This document shows positions 24,718 through 32,551 of a DNA stretch of 64,000 bases, in pieces. How positions within the stretch are numbered: the stretch's first letter is position 1; each line of letters begins with the position of its first letter. This stretch comes from JAITWN01 sp964581365 (GTDB taxonomy: Bacteria > Pseudomonadota > Gammaproteobacteria > SZUA-140). The translations under genes were made by a program, and so were the position numbers. The stretch lies in the NCBI GenBank assembly GCA_964581365.1, contig CAZOOF010000005.1, positions 15,348-79,347 on the forward strand, read 5' to 3'. Below the pieces are notes generated by a model. The model searched no databases. It was not told where the DNA came from and was given only the letters and a program-made list of their open reading frames with translations.

Positions 24718-25176
24718 ATGAAACGAGTAGTCTTGTCCGCCGCTATGGCGGTTACGATGCTGTCGGCCCTTCCGGCGATGGCCCAGGACCCCAAGCCCGA
24801 AGACGTGATCGAATTCCGGCAGGGTGTTTACAAAATCATCGGCTGGTATTTCGGACCGCTCGGAGCGATGGCAAAGGGCGATGCGCCTTTCGACAGCCAG
24901 GTGGCAGCGCGTAATGCGCAGATCGTGGCTGACATGAGCATGATCGCGCCTGATGCGTTCGTGCGCGGTTCGGATCGCGGTCAGACCGGTGTTCTTCCGG
25001 AAGTCTGGTCCAAACCGCAGGATTTTGCCAAGGTCATGGACAACTTCCAGCAGCAGACCGCCAAGCTGGCGGAAGTCGCTCAGTCCGGCGATTTCGATGC
25101 CTTCCGCGCCCAGGTCGGTGAAACCGGCAAGGCGTGCAAGGCCTGTCACGACGATTTCCGCAAGAAGCGTCGCTGA
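24718..25176 (+). CDS. Periplasmic cytochrome c' / c-556
   Basis: A 152-residue protein with a signal peptide cut after AMA (about residue 22). The mature chain is a four-helix bundle ending in the single haem motif CKACH (Cys140, Cys143, His144), the C-terminal placement diagnostic of cytochromes c'. Such proteins bind NO or transfer electrons. AAGGAG precedes the ATG. Its stop directly abuts the stop of the convergent cytochrome b561 gene, its likely redox partner. Confidence 0.92.
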   Translation: MKRVVLSAAMAVTMLSALPAMAQDPKPEDVIEFRQGVYKIIGWYFGPLGAMAKGDAPFDSQVAARNAQIVADMSMIAPDAFVRGSDRGQTGVLPEVWSKPQDFAKVMDNFQQQTAKLAEVAQSGDFDAFRAQVGETGKACKACHDDFRKKRR

Positions 25177-25863
25177 TCAGCTCACCAGCAGCCAGACAGC
25201 GCCCGCGACGGCGGCCAGCAACGCGAGCGCCAGAGCGGGGCGAAAAGGAGTGGCGGGCGCTGCAAGGGCGCCCGCCACTTTTTTGTAGCCGGTGAACATC
25301 GGTGCGATGAGGTTTTCGCGGCGGTGAAGCAGGTGATAGAACACTGCGACGATGTGCAGTCCGGCAAGCGTCAGCAGCGCGTTGAAGTTGTAGTGATGGA
25401 TCATGGTCAGCCAGTCGCTGGTATCCTTGCCGACCAGGCCATAGAGCGGTCCCTCGGTAAAGATGTCATCGTTGGCGAACAGGCCAGTGCCAGCCTGAAC
25501 CAGCAGGCAGGCGATCAGCAGGGTGACGTTGATGCCGCCGAGCGGGGTATGTCCGACGGCCGGCACCGCGCTCTCGCGCCGGTGCAGCGTCAGCATGTCG
25601 GCGATGATCGCGCGCGGAGCGTGCAGGAAGCTGGTGAAGCGGGCATAGCTGGTGCCGATGAAGCCCCAGACGATGCGCACCAGAACCAGGGTCAGAACCG
25701 CGTAGCCCGACCACATGTGGTATTCCATCATGTTTCCGCCAGCCGTTCCTGCGTACCAGGAAAATGCGATCAGCCCCAGCAGGCTCCAATGGAAAATTCT
25801 TACCAGCGGGTCCCAGACATAGACTCGTCGGTGATTGCTGCGCTCGTTTGTCTGCATCTTCAT
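25177..25863 (-). CDS. Cytochrome b561-family membrane protein
   Basis: A 228-residue integral membrane protein with four helices carrying the haem-ligating histidines: VRIFHWSLLG, EYHMWSGYAVLTL and IHHYNFNALLTLAGLHIVAVFYH. The layout is that of the diheme b561 family often paired with soluble c-type cytochromes; it would pass electrons between the quinone pool and periplasmic carriers such as the adjacent cytochrome c'. Start choice is between ATGs at 25863 and 25857; AGGA is spaced better for the second. The last 30 residues form a further short hydrophobic segment. Confidence 0.88.
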   Translation of the reverse strand: MKMQTNERSNHRRVYVWDPLVRIFHWSLLGLIAFSWYAGTAGGNMMEYHMWSGYAVLTLVLVRIVWGFIGTSYARFTSFLHAPRAIIADMLTLHRRESAVPAVGHTPLGGINVTLLIACLLVQAGTGLFANDDIFTEGPLYGLVGKDTSDWLTMIHHYNFNALLTLAGLHIVAVFYHLLHRRENLIAPMFTGYKKVAGALAAPATPFRPALALALLAAVAGAVWLLVS

Positions 25864-26008
25864 TCCTGAATTACCTGTAGTGCATCAGTTGTCGTGTGTT
25901 TGCGCTGTATCCGGCCGCGCTCGCGTACAGGCCCTAAGGGAAACAACGCTTGGTTTTTGCGTCCCGGCATGCGTAACCTTGAGCCAGGAGGCTGAATCGG
26001 AGAATCCC

Positions 26009-26275
26009 ATGGCGCTGACGACGATCGAACTGGCGCGGGCGAGAGAAGCCACGTCACTCCTGCTGGACGAATTGGGTCTCAAGGCTTATCTGTTCGAGGT
26101 GGATATTACGGACGGGCAGTGGCTGGTCAAGGTCGATTGCGCGCTCGATGGTGGTGGTTGGCAGACCGTGGTTCTTCCCGCCCGCGATATTCCGCTGGTG
26201 ATCAGGGGCGATGAGGAGGCGCGAGCCAGGCTGCTGGCATCGTGGCGCGAGCGGCTTTCCGCCTGCCGGATCTGA
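26009..26275 (+). CDS. Hypothetical small cytosolic protein
   Basis: An 88-residue soluble protein beginning MALTTIELARAREATSLLLD. It has an N-terminal helix, then a strand-rich part (YLFEVDITDGQWLVKVDC) and a C-terminal helix. GGAG lies eight bases before the ATG. I do not recognise the family. The fold prediction (alpha-beta-beta-alpha) is an inference from the pattern. It converges with a DUF3775-like gene only 14 bases away. Confidence 0.65.
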   Translation: MALTTIELARAREATSLLLDELGLKAYLFEVDITDGQWLVKVDCALDGGGWQTVVLPARDIPLVIRGDEEARARLLASWRERLSACRI

Positions 26276-26289
26276 TTCCTGTCATCGCC

Positions 26290-26697
26290 TCATTCCGTGC
26301 ACTCGTAGCCGAGCAGGGACAGCCCCTCTGACAGGTAATCGGCTACCAGCGGTGTGGACAGCAGATATTCCGCCGTGCGCGGCGTCCAGTTCCGGCGCGC
26401 TTCCTCGACGGCCGCGTCCCATTGGTCCACGGTGAAATCTCCGCGTCCCAGCCACATCAGCGCGACCAGAGCCGTCTGCTGATCCGGCTCGAGATCATCG
26501 ACGGCAGCGCGGAATTCTTCATAAGTCGGGTCATCGGCATGATCCGCCAGCACCATGTGCCCGATGTCGTCATCGGCGGGGCTGAGCGGCGTCTCCGGGA
26601 TGACGACCTCTTCCTTGGCGTGAAACTCCCGCGCCTTGTCGATCAGGAAACAGATAGTGATCGGATTGATCATCGGAAGCGCTTCGTCCTGAGGCAT
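26290..26697 (-). CDS. DUF3775-like protein
   Basis: A 135-residue acidic soluble protein. The segments INPITICFLIDKAREFHAKE, EFRAAVDDLEPDQQTALVAL and MWLGRGDFTVDQWDAAVEEA match what I know of DUF3775, a proteobacterial family of unknown function. A good -10 (TATGAT, 26743-26738 on the minus strand) lies upstream but the -35 is poor, so it may be read independently of glrR. Confidence 0.75.
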   Translation of the reverse strand: MPQDEALPMINPITICFLIDKAREFHAKEEVVIPETPLSPADDDIGHMVLADHADDPTYEEFRAAVDDLEPDQQTALVALMWLGRGDFTVDQWDAAVEEARRNWTPRTAEYLLSTPLVADYLSEGLSLLGYECTE

Positions 26698-26777
26698 TCC
26701 TGTCTCTCCTGCGTCGAGGAAGTGATCCCGTCAGCCTATCATAAAAACAGACTGCCGGATCTGCGGCCGTTCCCGTA

Positions 26778-28145
26778 TCAGTTCTTTGCGGATTTCGCGC
26801 TGCGGAAAGTTTCCGGATTGAGATGGTAGCGATGCAGCAGCTTGTACAGTTCGGTTCGGTTGCGCTGCGCCAGCCGCGCTGCCTGCGTGATGTTGCCTTC
26901 GGTCATCTTGAGCAGGCGCATCAGGTACTCGCGCTCGAAGTTGCGGCGGGCGGCCGACAGCGAGGGCAGCGCGCCCGTCTTCAGCCGCAGCGCGCGTTGC
27001 ACCAGGCTGAGCGGGATCACCGCAGTAGTGCACAGCGTGGCGGAGTACTCGACCACGTTCAGCAGCTGGCGCACGTTGCCGGGCCAAGGCGCGGTGACCA
27101 GCCGCTCCATCGCTTCGGGCGCGAAGGACTGCGCCTGGGTATCGCCATTGGCAGCGATTTCACGCAGGAAATGGTTGGCCAGCAGCTGCACGTCCTCTGG
27201 CCGTTCGCGCAGCGGTGGAATATCCAGCCGCACGACGTTGAGGCGATAGTAGAGATCCTCGCGAAACTGGCGTCCCTTCACCAGCTCGTCGAGATCGTGA
27301 TGGCTGGCGGAGATGATGCGCACATCTACCGGGATATTGGCGGTGGCGCCGACCGGACGCACTTCCTTCTCTTCGAGCACGCGCAGCAGTTTCGCCTGCA
27401 GCTGCAGGGGCATGTCGCCGATCTCATCGAGGAAGAGAGTGCCGCCCTCGGCGGCCTGGAACAGACCCTTGTGGTCGCGCGTGGCGCTGGTGAATGCGCC
27501 CTTGTTGTGCCCGAACAGCTCTGATTCGAGCAGCGATTCGGGGATCGCGCTGCAGTTCAGACCGAGGAAGGGACGATCGCGCCGGGGGCCGGCCTTGTGT
27601 ATGGCCCGTGCCAGCAGTTCCTTGCCGGTGCCGCTTTCACCATGGATCAACACCGCCGCGCTGCTGTCTGCGACCCGGCGCGCCTGTTTGAGCAGTTCGT
27701 CCATGACGGCGCTGCGGCTGATGATCTCGCTGCTCCAATCCCCGCGCTCGCCGCCGTTCTCGTTGTTGACGACCCCGCTGATGCGCAGCGCGCGATTGAT
27801 GTGATCGAGCAGGTCCTTGCTGTCGAAGGGCTTGGTGAGGAAGGTGAAGACGCCCCTCTTGGTTGCTTCTACCGCCTCGGGAATCGTGCCATGGGCGGTG
27901 AGAATGATCACCGGCAGGGTGGAGAAGCGCTCGTGCACGATGTCGAAGAACGCCATGCCATCCATGCCATCCATGCGCAGATCGGTGACAACGACCTGCG
28001 GCTGCCGCTCCTCGAGCAGAGCCAGCGCGCTTTCCGCGCTGTCGGCGGTCATCACCTCCCAGCCGGCGGTGTTCAGCCGGATGGAGAGCAGTCTGAGCAG
28101 ATCGGGATCATCGTCTACCAGAAGAATCCTTGGTCGCATGGTCAT
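26778..28145 (-). CDS. glrR: Sigma54-dependent response regulator GlrR (QseF)
   Basis: A 455-residue NtrC-class activator. The receiver (1-120) has the acidic pocket at Asp11-13 and phospho-acceptor Asp55 in VVVTDLRMDG. The AAA+ domain (about 145-380) has Walker A GESGTGKE, the sigma54-contact loop GAFTSA and Walker B TLFLDEIGDMP. The C-terminal Fis-type HTH is ITQAARLAQRNRTELYKLL. In enterics GlrR activates glmY and rpoE transcription. It is last in the glrK-qseG-glrR cassette, 17 bases after the lipoprotein gene. Confidence 0.92.
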   Translation of the reverse strand: MTMRPRILLVDDDPDLLRLLSIRLNTAGWEVMTADSAESALALLEERQPQVVVTDLRMDGMDGMAFFDIVHERFSTLPVIILTAHGTIPEAVEATKRGVFTFLTKPFDSKDLLDHINRALRISGVVNNENGGERGDWSSEIISRSAVMDELLKQARRVADSSAAVLIHGESGTGKELLARAIHKAGPRRDRPFLGLNCSAIPESLLESELFGHNKGAFTSATRDHKGLFQAAEGGTLFLDEIGDMPLQLQAKLLRVLEEKEVRPVGATANIPVDVRIISASHHDLDELVKGRQFREDLYYRLNVVRLDIPPLRERPEDVQLLANHFLREIAANGDTQAQSFAPEAMERLVTAPWPGNVRQLLNVVEYSATLCTTAVIPLSLVQRALRLKTGALPSLSAARRNFEREYLMRLLKMTEGNITQAARLAQRNRTELYKLLHRYHLNPETFRSAKSAKN

Positions 28146-28162
28146 GCTGCAGTACCTTCCTT

Positions 28163-28771
28163 CTAGGGTGCCTGTATCGGTTCGGGGCCGCCGCGTTCCC
28201 GCAGCTGCTCCTCGATGGCCTTGAGTTCGTCGAGCTGACGCTGCAGCGTCTCATTCTGCGTGGCCAGCCGGCCGATCGTGCGCGCGTTCTCGTCGAGGAT
28301 CCGCAGGATCACCCGGGCAAACGGCGCCAGGGGATGCGTGCCGGTGTCCTCGAGCTGCCGGCGGATCTCGTCGTGGACGCGGGCCGCTGCCGCCCGGTCG
28401 CCGACCCGTAAAGTGGTCAGCAGCCCAAGCCGGACCAGATCGTCGAAGTCCCCGCTTTGCTCGTAATCGGTTCTCGCCTGCTGATACAGCCTGTTGCGCG
28501 CATCTTCCGCCGCTTCGAGCCAAGCGTCCGCAAACTGTATCACGAGCGATTCCGGCGCGGGATCCGGCACATCGCTACCCTCGTCGATCGATGGCGCCGG
28601 AGGGGCAGGATCCGCGATATCGTCGGCTTCGGGCAATTCTTCGCTTGTCTGCGGAGGAGGACTCTCGACGACTGGCGGAAGTTCCGCCGGCTCGCGCGAG
28701 TCGGGAATCAGTGCGCATGCCGTCAGCACCAGCAGTGCGCCCAGTGTAGCGAACCTAAGGGGAATTCTCAT
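28163..28771 (-). CDS. QseG-like outer-membrane lipoprotein
   Basis: A 202-residue lipoprotein: signal peptide ending LVLTAC, then a Pro/Glu/Asp-rich linker (about 25-75) and a helical part with a C-terminal coiled coil (ENARTIGRLATQNETLQRQL). Position between kinase and regulator and the coiled-coil layout match QseG/YfhG, which modulates the kinase in enterics. Its start overlaps the 3' end of the kinase gene by 17 bases. Sequence identity to QseG could not be tested, so the symbol is withheld. Confidence 0.75.
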   Translation of the reverse strand: MRIPLRFATLGALLVLTACALIPDSREPAELPPVVESPPPQTSEELPEADDIADPAPPAPSIDEGSDVPDPAPESLVIQFADAWLEAAEDARNRLYQQARTDYEQSGDFDDLVRLGLLTTLRVGDRAAAARVHDEIRRQLEDTGTHPLAPFARVILRILDENARTIGRLATQNETLQRQLDELKAIEEQLRERGGPEPIQAP

Positions 28772-30263
28772 GCGACCGATCGGCCGCCTGTGGGGGTTGC
28801 GTATCGCAAGGCAGCGACACTCTGAAATGTGCACCGTGGCGGGTCGGGATGACCTCGATGGTGCCGTTGTGGAGGTGGACGAATTCCCGAGTGATCGAAA
28901 GTCCCAGTCCGGTGCCCTTGACGGGGCCGCTTGCGCGTGCGCGTCCCTGGTAGAAGGCATTGAAGATCCTGATCCTTTCATCCTCGTCGACGCCGGGACC
29001 TTCGTCCTGGACATCGATGACGGCGCGACCCTGGCGGCCGGTCAGCGATACCGTGACGCGGCCGTTGACGGGAGAGTACTTTACGGCATTGGAGATGAGA
29101 TTGTCCACCACGCTGCGCAGCTTGTCGCGATCTCCAGCCACCGCGACCGGTTCCAGTTGTGTCTCTATGACGACTGATTTGGCGCGCGCCGGAAGCCGGT
29201 AGCCACTGATCACGTCGCCGATGAGCTGGTCCAGCATCAGCGGCTGCTGACGGACACGCAGCACATCGCGTTCCAGAATGCTGAAGCTCAGCAGGTCCTC
29301 GATCAGTTTCTGCAGGCGCAGGCTGTTCTGGCGCAGCATCGCGGCGATCTCGGCCTGTTCTGCATTGAGGGGGCCCACCAGCTGCTCACTGAGCAGATCG
29401 CTGCCTTCGCGAATCGTCGTCAGCGGGGTCTTCAGCTCGTGGGACATATGGCGCAGAAACATCAACTTCTGGTTTTCCAGAGTGAGAATGCGTCGACGCA
29501 TCCATTCGAGACGCGCGCCGAGCTCACGCAGATCGTTGGGTCCGCTGATACTGATCTCGCGCTCGAACTGTCCGTCGCCGAGGCGGCGGATCGCCTGATG
29601 GAGGCGCCGCATGGGTTTGATGATCAGAGCCGTAAACAGCATGAACAGCACGATGGCGAGGGGTATCAGGCTCATGGTCTGCCAGAAGAGCAGGTTCTGT
29701 GCGCGTCGCGCGAGCTGCTGAAGTTCATTGACGCTTTCACCGATGAGGTTGCTGCTTTCGGCGAGGATCGCCCGTGCCGCGGAGTTCAGCGTAGGGAAGG
29801 ATTCGATCGCTGCCGCAATCGCCTGTGCATCCGATGACGGGTCATCCAGCAGGCGGAAGACGGTCTGCTCATGCTCGGCGATCGCGGAGATTGCATCCTG
29901 TTGCGACGATGACAGGTCTTTCAGTCCGCTGGCGAGCTGCTGGAACTGATGATGCCGGTCGCGATAGACCTCGAGCAGCGCGCGATCGTTCAGCACCTGA
30001 AACTGGCGCGCGCTGCGTTCCATGGAAATAAGGTGCTCGACCAGCATCCGGCTCGACTGGGTGGCGGCGACTGCCTCGAATACGCTGCGCTGAGCATGCT
30101 TGCTGAGACGGTCGACATAGATTGCCGCGGTGAGCAACGCGATGATCAGCGGCACCATCACCAGGATGAAGCTGATCAGAATGAGCTGGAGAATGGATCG
30201 GGTTCTAAGGAAGCTCACGCGCAGCCACGCCGTTTCGCCCGGCCGGTCTGCGATGTCCGGCAT
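28755..30263 (-). CDS. glrK: Membrane sensor histidine kinase GlrK (QseE)
   Basis: A protein of about 502 residues. Helix 1 (ILQLILISFILVMVPLIIAL) and helix 2 (TMSLIPLAIVLFMLFTALI) bracket a helical periplasmic sensor; HAMP follows, then HisKA FLRHMSHELKTPL and HATPase boxes NLISNAVKYS, DEGPGVD and GTGLGLS. First gene of the glrK-qseG-glrR cassette. The start is uncertain: ATG 30263 or GTG 30218; the frame to 30290 would cut into the palindromic element just upstream. Confidence 0.9.
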   Translation of the reverse strand: MPDIADRPGETAWLRVSFLRTRSILQLILISFILVMVPLIIALLTAAIYVDRLSKHAQRSVFEAVAATQSSRMLVEHLISMERSARQFQVLNDRALLEVYRDRHHQFQQLASGLKDLSSSQQDAISAIAEHEQTVFRLLDDPSSDAQAIAAAIESFPTLNSAARAILAESSNLIGESVNELQQLARRAQNLLFWQTMSLIPLAIVLFMLFTALIIKPMRRLHQAIRRLGDGQFEREISISGPNDLRELGARLEWMRRRILTLENQKLMFLRHMSHELKTPLTTIREGSDLLSEQLVGPLNAEQAEIAAMLRQNSLRLQKLIEDLLSFSILERDVLRVRQQPLMLDQLIGDVISGYRLPARAKSVVIETQLEPVAVAGDRDKLRSVVDNLISNAVKYSPVNGRVTVSLTGRQGRAVIDVQDEGPGVDEDERIRIFNAFYQGRARASGPVKGTGLGLSITREFVHLHNGTIEVIPTRHGAHFRVSLPCDTQPPQAADRSHENSP

Positions 30264-30267
30264 CCAG

Positions 30268-30297
30268 ATGGCATATGCGCAGAATAGCATATGCCAT
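30268..30297. promoter_or_regulatory. Perfect 11-bp inverted repeat upstream of glrK
   Basis: ATGGCATATGC (30268-30278) and GCATATGCCAT (30287-30297) are exact complements 8 bases apart. It sits immediately upstream of the kinase cassette, consistent with a dimeric-regulator operator. It does not match a sigma54 promoter. Confidence 0.65.
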
Positions 30298-30309
30298 GTC
30301 GGACCGGCA

Positions 30310-30333
30310 GGCGCGGCGCCTGCGCGCCGCGCC
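30310..30333. terminator. Very GC-rich hairpin downstream of the small lipoprotein gene
   Basis: GGCGCGGCGC and GCGCCGCGCC form a perfect 10-bp stem with a 4-base loop (CTGC). No T-run follows, so it is only a possible terminator or transcript-end barrier. Confidence 0.45.
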
Positions 30334-30350
30334 GTCCATGATCAGCTAGA

Positions 30351-30593
30351 TCAGGGCTGCGAGCTGCCCTGGGGCGGGGTATCCATGTCGGACCCGGTTG
30401 TGCTGTCGCCGAACGGCGATCCGGTATCCGGTGCGCTTTCCTCGGGCATGGTCTGCGGCGCTGTCGTGGTATCCCGATCCATGATCGAACCCGGTTGCGT
30501 GTCCGTCTGCGGAGTCTGTCCATCACCACCGCCGCAGGCGCTCAGCATCAGCGCCAGGGCAGCTGCACCCAAGGTGGCTATTGTCCGGTTCAT
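30351..30593 (-). CDS. Small Thr/Pro/Ser-rich lipoprotein
   Basis: An 80-residue precursor: signal peptide MNRTIATLGAAALALMLSAC with a clean lipobox, then a low-complexity tail rich in Asp, Thr, Pro, Gly and Ser with no predicted fold. AGGAG precedes the ATG. A disordered surface lipoprotein of unknown function. Confidence 0.7.
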   Translation of the reverse strand: MNRTIATLGAAALALMLSACGGGDGQTPQTDTQPGSIMDRDTTTAPQTMPEESAPDTGSPFGDSTTGSDMDTPPQGSSQP

Positions 30594-30646
30594 CGATGAT
30601 CTCCTGTCTGCATATTCGTCATGATCGTAGTCGCCTGCGCCATAAA

Positions 30647-30672
30647 GCCGGCCGGGAGAACACCCGGCCGGC
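30647..30672 (-). terminator. Terminator of the first EF-hand gene
   Basis: GCCGGCCGGG and CCCGGCCGGC make a perfect 10-bp stem with a 6-base loop; on the minus strand TTTAT follows. Confidence 0.7.
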
Positions 30673-30696
30673 CGACTCCCACATCACGGTCTGTCG

Positions 30697-31032
30697 TTAC
30701 ATGCCACCGTCGGTCGTACCACCCGTGCCATCCATCCCGGGGTCGCTGCCCAGGCCCGGATCGCTGGGCATGGAGCTGCCCGAGCCGCTGGCGCTGTCAT
30801 ACTCGTCCTGACTCAGTGAACCGGAACCGTCGCTGTCAGCGCTTTCCCAGTCCAAGCTGATGCCGGCGGCAGCGGCTTCCTCGCGGCTGATCTGACCATC
30901 AGCATCCGAATCAACCTGATCGAACGAGGGGCTGGAGGCGCCGGGGACCGGCGGCACATCGCTCTGAGCGATGACCTGGGCGGTAGCGAAGGTAAGTGCC
31001 GCCGCGGCGGCCAGAGCAATTGCAGGTTTCAT
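30697..31032 (-). CDS. Exported EF-hand calcium-binding protein
   Basis: A 111-residue protein. A signal peptide (AIALAAAAALTFATAQVIAQ) precedes two EF-hand loops, DSDADGQISREE and DSDGSGSLSQDE, with the 1,3,5,9,12 calcium ligands present, and a Gly/Ser/Pro/Met-rich tail. A good Shine-Dalgarno (GAGGAG) fixes the ATG. Its core is clearly homologous to the upstream EF-hand gene at 31124. Confidence 0.85.
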   Translation of the reverse strand: MKPAIALAAAAALTFATAQVIAQSDVPPVPGASSPSFDQVDSDADGQISREEAAAAGISLDWESADSDGSGSLSQDEYDSASGSGSSMPSDPGLGSDPGMDGTGGTTDGGM

Positions 31033-31123
31033 GGGATTCTCCTCTTCCGTGAGTGAAAAACAGCGGTATGCGGCTCGCGACCGGTTCGATGCCCGCAAGG
31101 GCGTCGCCGGGTCGCTGTCCGAG

Positions 31124-31390
31124 CTACATGCTGGAGCTTGAATCCTGAGTCGCGCTTTCGTATTCCTCCCGGGTCAGCGAGCCGTCGCCATCCGGATCGG
31201 CTTCCTCCCAGTTGATGCTGATGCCAGCCGAATCCAGTTCTTCGCGCGTGACCTGGCCGTCACCATCGCTGTCCACTTCATCGAAGCTCTTGTGATCGCC
31301 GGCGGCCAACTGCAGCTCGTCGGCATGCAACACACCGGCCGCACCGAAACTGAGAGCGAGGGCGGCGGCTGCAGAAATGATGGTTTTCAT
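31124..31390 (-). CDS. Exported EF-hand protein, paralogue of its neighbour
   Basis: An 88-residue precursor: signal peptide to about LHA (residue 23), then EF-hand loops DSDGDGQVTREE and DPDGDGSLTREE separated by LDSAGISINWEEA. The spacing and the ISxxWExAD linker are shared with the gene at 30697, indicating tandem duplication. Probably binds calcium in the periplasm. GAGGAG lies upstream of the ATG. Confidence 0.85.
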   Translation of the reverse strand: MKTIISAAAALALSFGAAGVLHADELQLAAGDHKSFDEVDSDGDGQVTREELDSAGISINWEEADPDGDGSLTREEYESATQDSSSSM

Positions 31391-31423
31391 GTGCGTCTCC
31401 TCTTGCGTAAATGGATGGTTCGA

Positions 31424-31441
31424 GCGGGCCGGCTGGCCCGC
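31424..31441 (-). repeat. Hairpin in the 5' leader of the second EF-hand gene
   Basis: GCGGGCC and GGCCCGC pair across a 4-base loop about 35 bases before the start codon. Role unknown; it could modulate translation or stability. Confidence 0.45.
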
Positions 31442-31652
31442 CTGATATGTAACAACTATCGTGCCACGCGCACGAATTCCTTATGGAATAGACTCTTGCG
31501 CTCGCCGGACGAAGCCGGCTCCGGTGGTTTCTGTCGGTCCGGAGCGACGCGGAAAACACAGGGTTTCGCCAAGCGCCTGAAGCGATGAGCGATTCGAGCT
31601 GTCGTCGCGGAGAGACGGGGGGAGATGAGGGGAACAACGAAGAGCAGAGAGG

Positions 31653-31686
31653 GTGAAAGCGGAGTTCGTGCTGTTTCCGCTTTCAC
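31653..31686. terminator. 11-bp inverted repeat downstream of the RRM gene
   Basis: GTGAAAGCGGA and TCCGCTTTCAC are perfect complements with a 12-base loop, 26 bases after the RRM stop. There is no T-run, so it may be a 3'-end stabilising hairpin rather than a true terminator. Confidence 0.5.
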
Positions 31687-31711
31687 ATGGAGCCTGGTCC
31701 CGATGTCTTGC

Positions 31712-31981
31712 CTATCTTCGCCTGCCGCCCCGTCGCTGTTTGCCGGCATCGTCGAAGCGCACGCGCAGTGATTTGCCGCCGTATTCCTTGCCATCCAGTG
31801 CGGCGACTGCGGCACGGGCTTCATGCCCTTCCATCTCGACGAAACCGAAGCCGCGGCATTTGCGGGTAAAGACGTCGAAGGCGAGATGCACCGAGCGCAC
31901 CTTGCCGAATCCGGAGAAGAGGTTTCCCAGATCTTCCTCTGAAGTGTCCTGGGGCAGATTGCTGATGAACATTTTTTTCAC
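31712..31981 (-). CDS. RRM RNA-binding protein
   Basis: An 89-residue cytosolic protein made of one RRM. RNP2 is MFISNLP at the N-terminus and RNP1 is CRGFGFVEME near residue 45; the C-terminus is a basic Arg/Gly tail (RRGGRRR). These single-RRM proteins occur in many proteobacteria and cyanobacteria and are often cold induced. It lies downstream of cspA in the same direction. GTG at 31981 has GGGAGG seven bases before it; an ATG three codons later is the alternative. Confidence 0.9.
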   Translation of the reverse strand: MKKMFISNLPQDTSEEDLGNLFSGFGKVRSVHLAFDVFTRKCRGFGFVEMEGHEARAAVAALDGKEYGGKSLRVRFDDAGKQRRGGRRR

Positions 31982-32051
31982 GGCGCGCCTCCCGGTCGCT
32001 GTCGTTGTGAGTGTATGCGCGTACCCGGAAGCGCGCTTGAAATGCGGAGAA

Positions 32052-32078
32052 CCCGCGGCAGCCTCTGGCCGCCGCGGG
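32052..32078 (-). terminator. Hairpin after the cold-shock gene
   Basis: CCCGCGGC and GCCGCGGG with an 11-base loop, followed on the minus strand by TTCTCC. It may partly terminate before the RRM gene. Confidence 0.5.
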
Positions 32079-32091
32079 CAAGAGGGCGGAA

Positions 32092-32298
32092 TCAGAGCTG
32101 AACGGAGACTTGCGTTGCCTGCGGACCCTTGTTTCCGGTTTCGACCTCGAACGCTACGTTCTGGCCTTCCTGTAACGTTCGGAATCCGCGTCCCTGAATC
32201 GCGGAGTAGTGGACGAACACATCCGCGCCGCCATCAGTCGGCGAAATAAAACCGTAGCCCTTGGCTTCATTGAACCACTTTACCGTGCCTGTCTTCAT
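32092..32298 (-). CDS. CspA-type cold-shock protein
   Basis: A 68-residue OB-fold RNA chaperone. RNP1 is KGYGFISP and RNP2 is DVFVHYSAI, with the usual MKTGTVKWFNEAKGYGF start. It melts RNA structure and antiterminates after cold shock. AGAGGTG precedes the ATG. The transcript has a leader of about 150 bases with mutually exclusive pairings, described separately. A second paralogue is at 51356. Confidence 0.95.
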   Translation of the reverse strand: MKTGTVKWFNEAKGYGFISPTDGGADVFVHYSAIQGRGFRTLQEGQNVAFEVETGNKGPQATQVSVQL

Positions 32299-32451
32299 TG
32301 AATCACCTCTGTCGTCGAACGATCAAACCGTTCAATCGCAAGTCTCGTCACGTTCCGTGGATTCGTTGCGTGATGTGAACAGAAGAGCGGAATGTTGCAA
32401 TTGAACGTTCCTCCGGTAAATAAGGCTCCGCGAAATTGAACGGGCCGTACC
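32299..32451 (-). promoter_or_regulatory. Long structured 5' leader of the cold-shock gene
   Basis: In the RNA, the segment at 32329-32341 can form 13 pairs (one G-U) with 32395-32407, or 9 perfect pairs (32328-32336) with 32435-32443. The two pairings exclude each other and end about 18 bases before the Shine-Dalgarno. This resembles the temperature-switching logic of cspA leaders, though no direct homology is claimed. Confidence 0.5.
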
Positions 32452-32457
32452 TCGGCG

Positions 32458-32486
32458 ACTATAGGCGCATCATTTGGTCATTGCAA
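32458..32486 (-). promoter_or_regulatory. Strong promoter of the cold-shock gene
   Basis: On the minus strand TTGCAA (32486-32481), 17-base spacer, TATAGT (32463-32458), predicting a start near 32451 and a long leader. Confidence 0.7.
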
Positions 32487-32551
32487 TACAGGAAAACCCT
32501 AAGGATGCGTAAGAGCGAGGAGGAGGAACGAGCCGGAAAAGAAGCAGGATT

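Larger units (their letters stand above)
31391..31711. other. 321-base intergenic stretch
   Basis: Contains the leader of the EF-hand gene with a hairpin at 31424-31441 (GCGGGCC / GGCCCGC) and an 11-bp inverted repeat at 31653-31686 behind the RRM gene. No convincing coding frame or promoter consensus was found. Confidence 0.55.

Noticed and set aside
30263..30300. Sigma54 promoter upstream of glrK
   Set aside because: A TGGCA exists but no GC element at the required -12 spacing was found.
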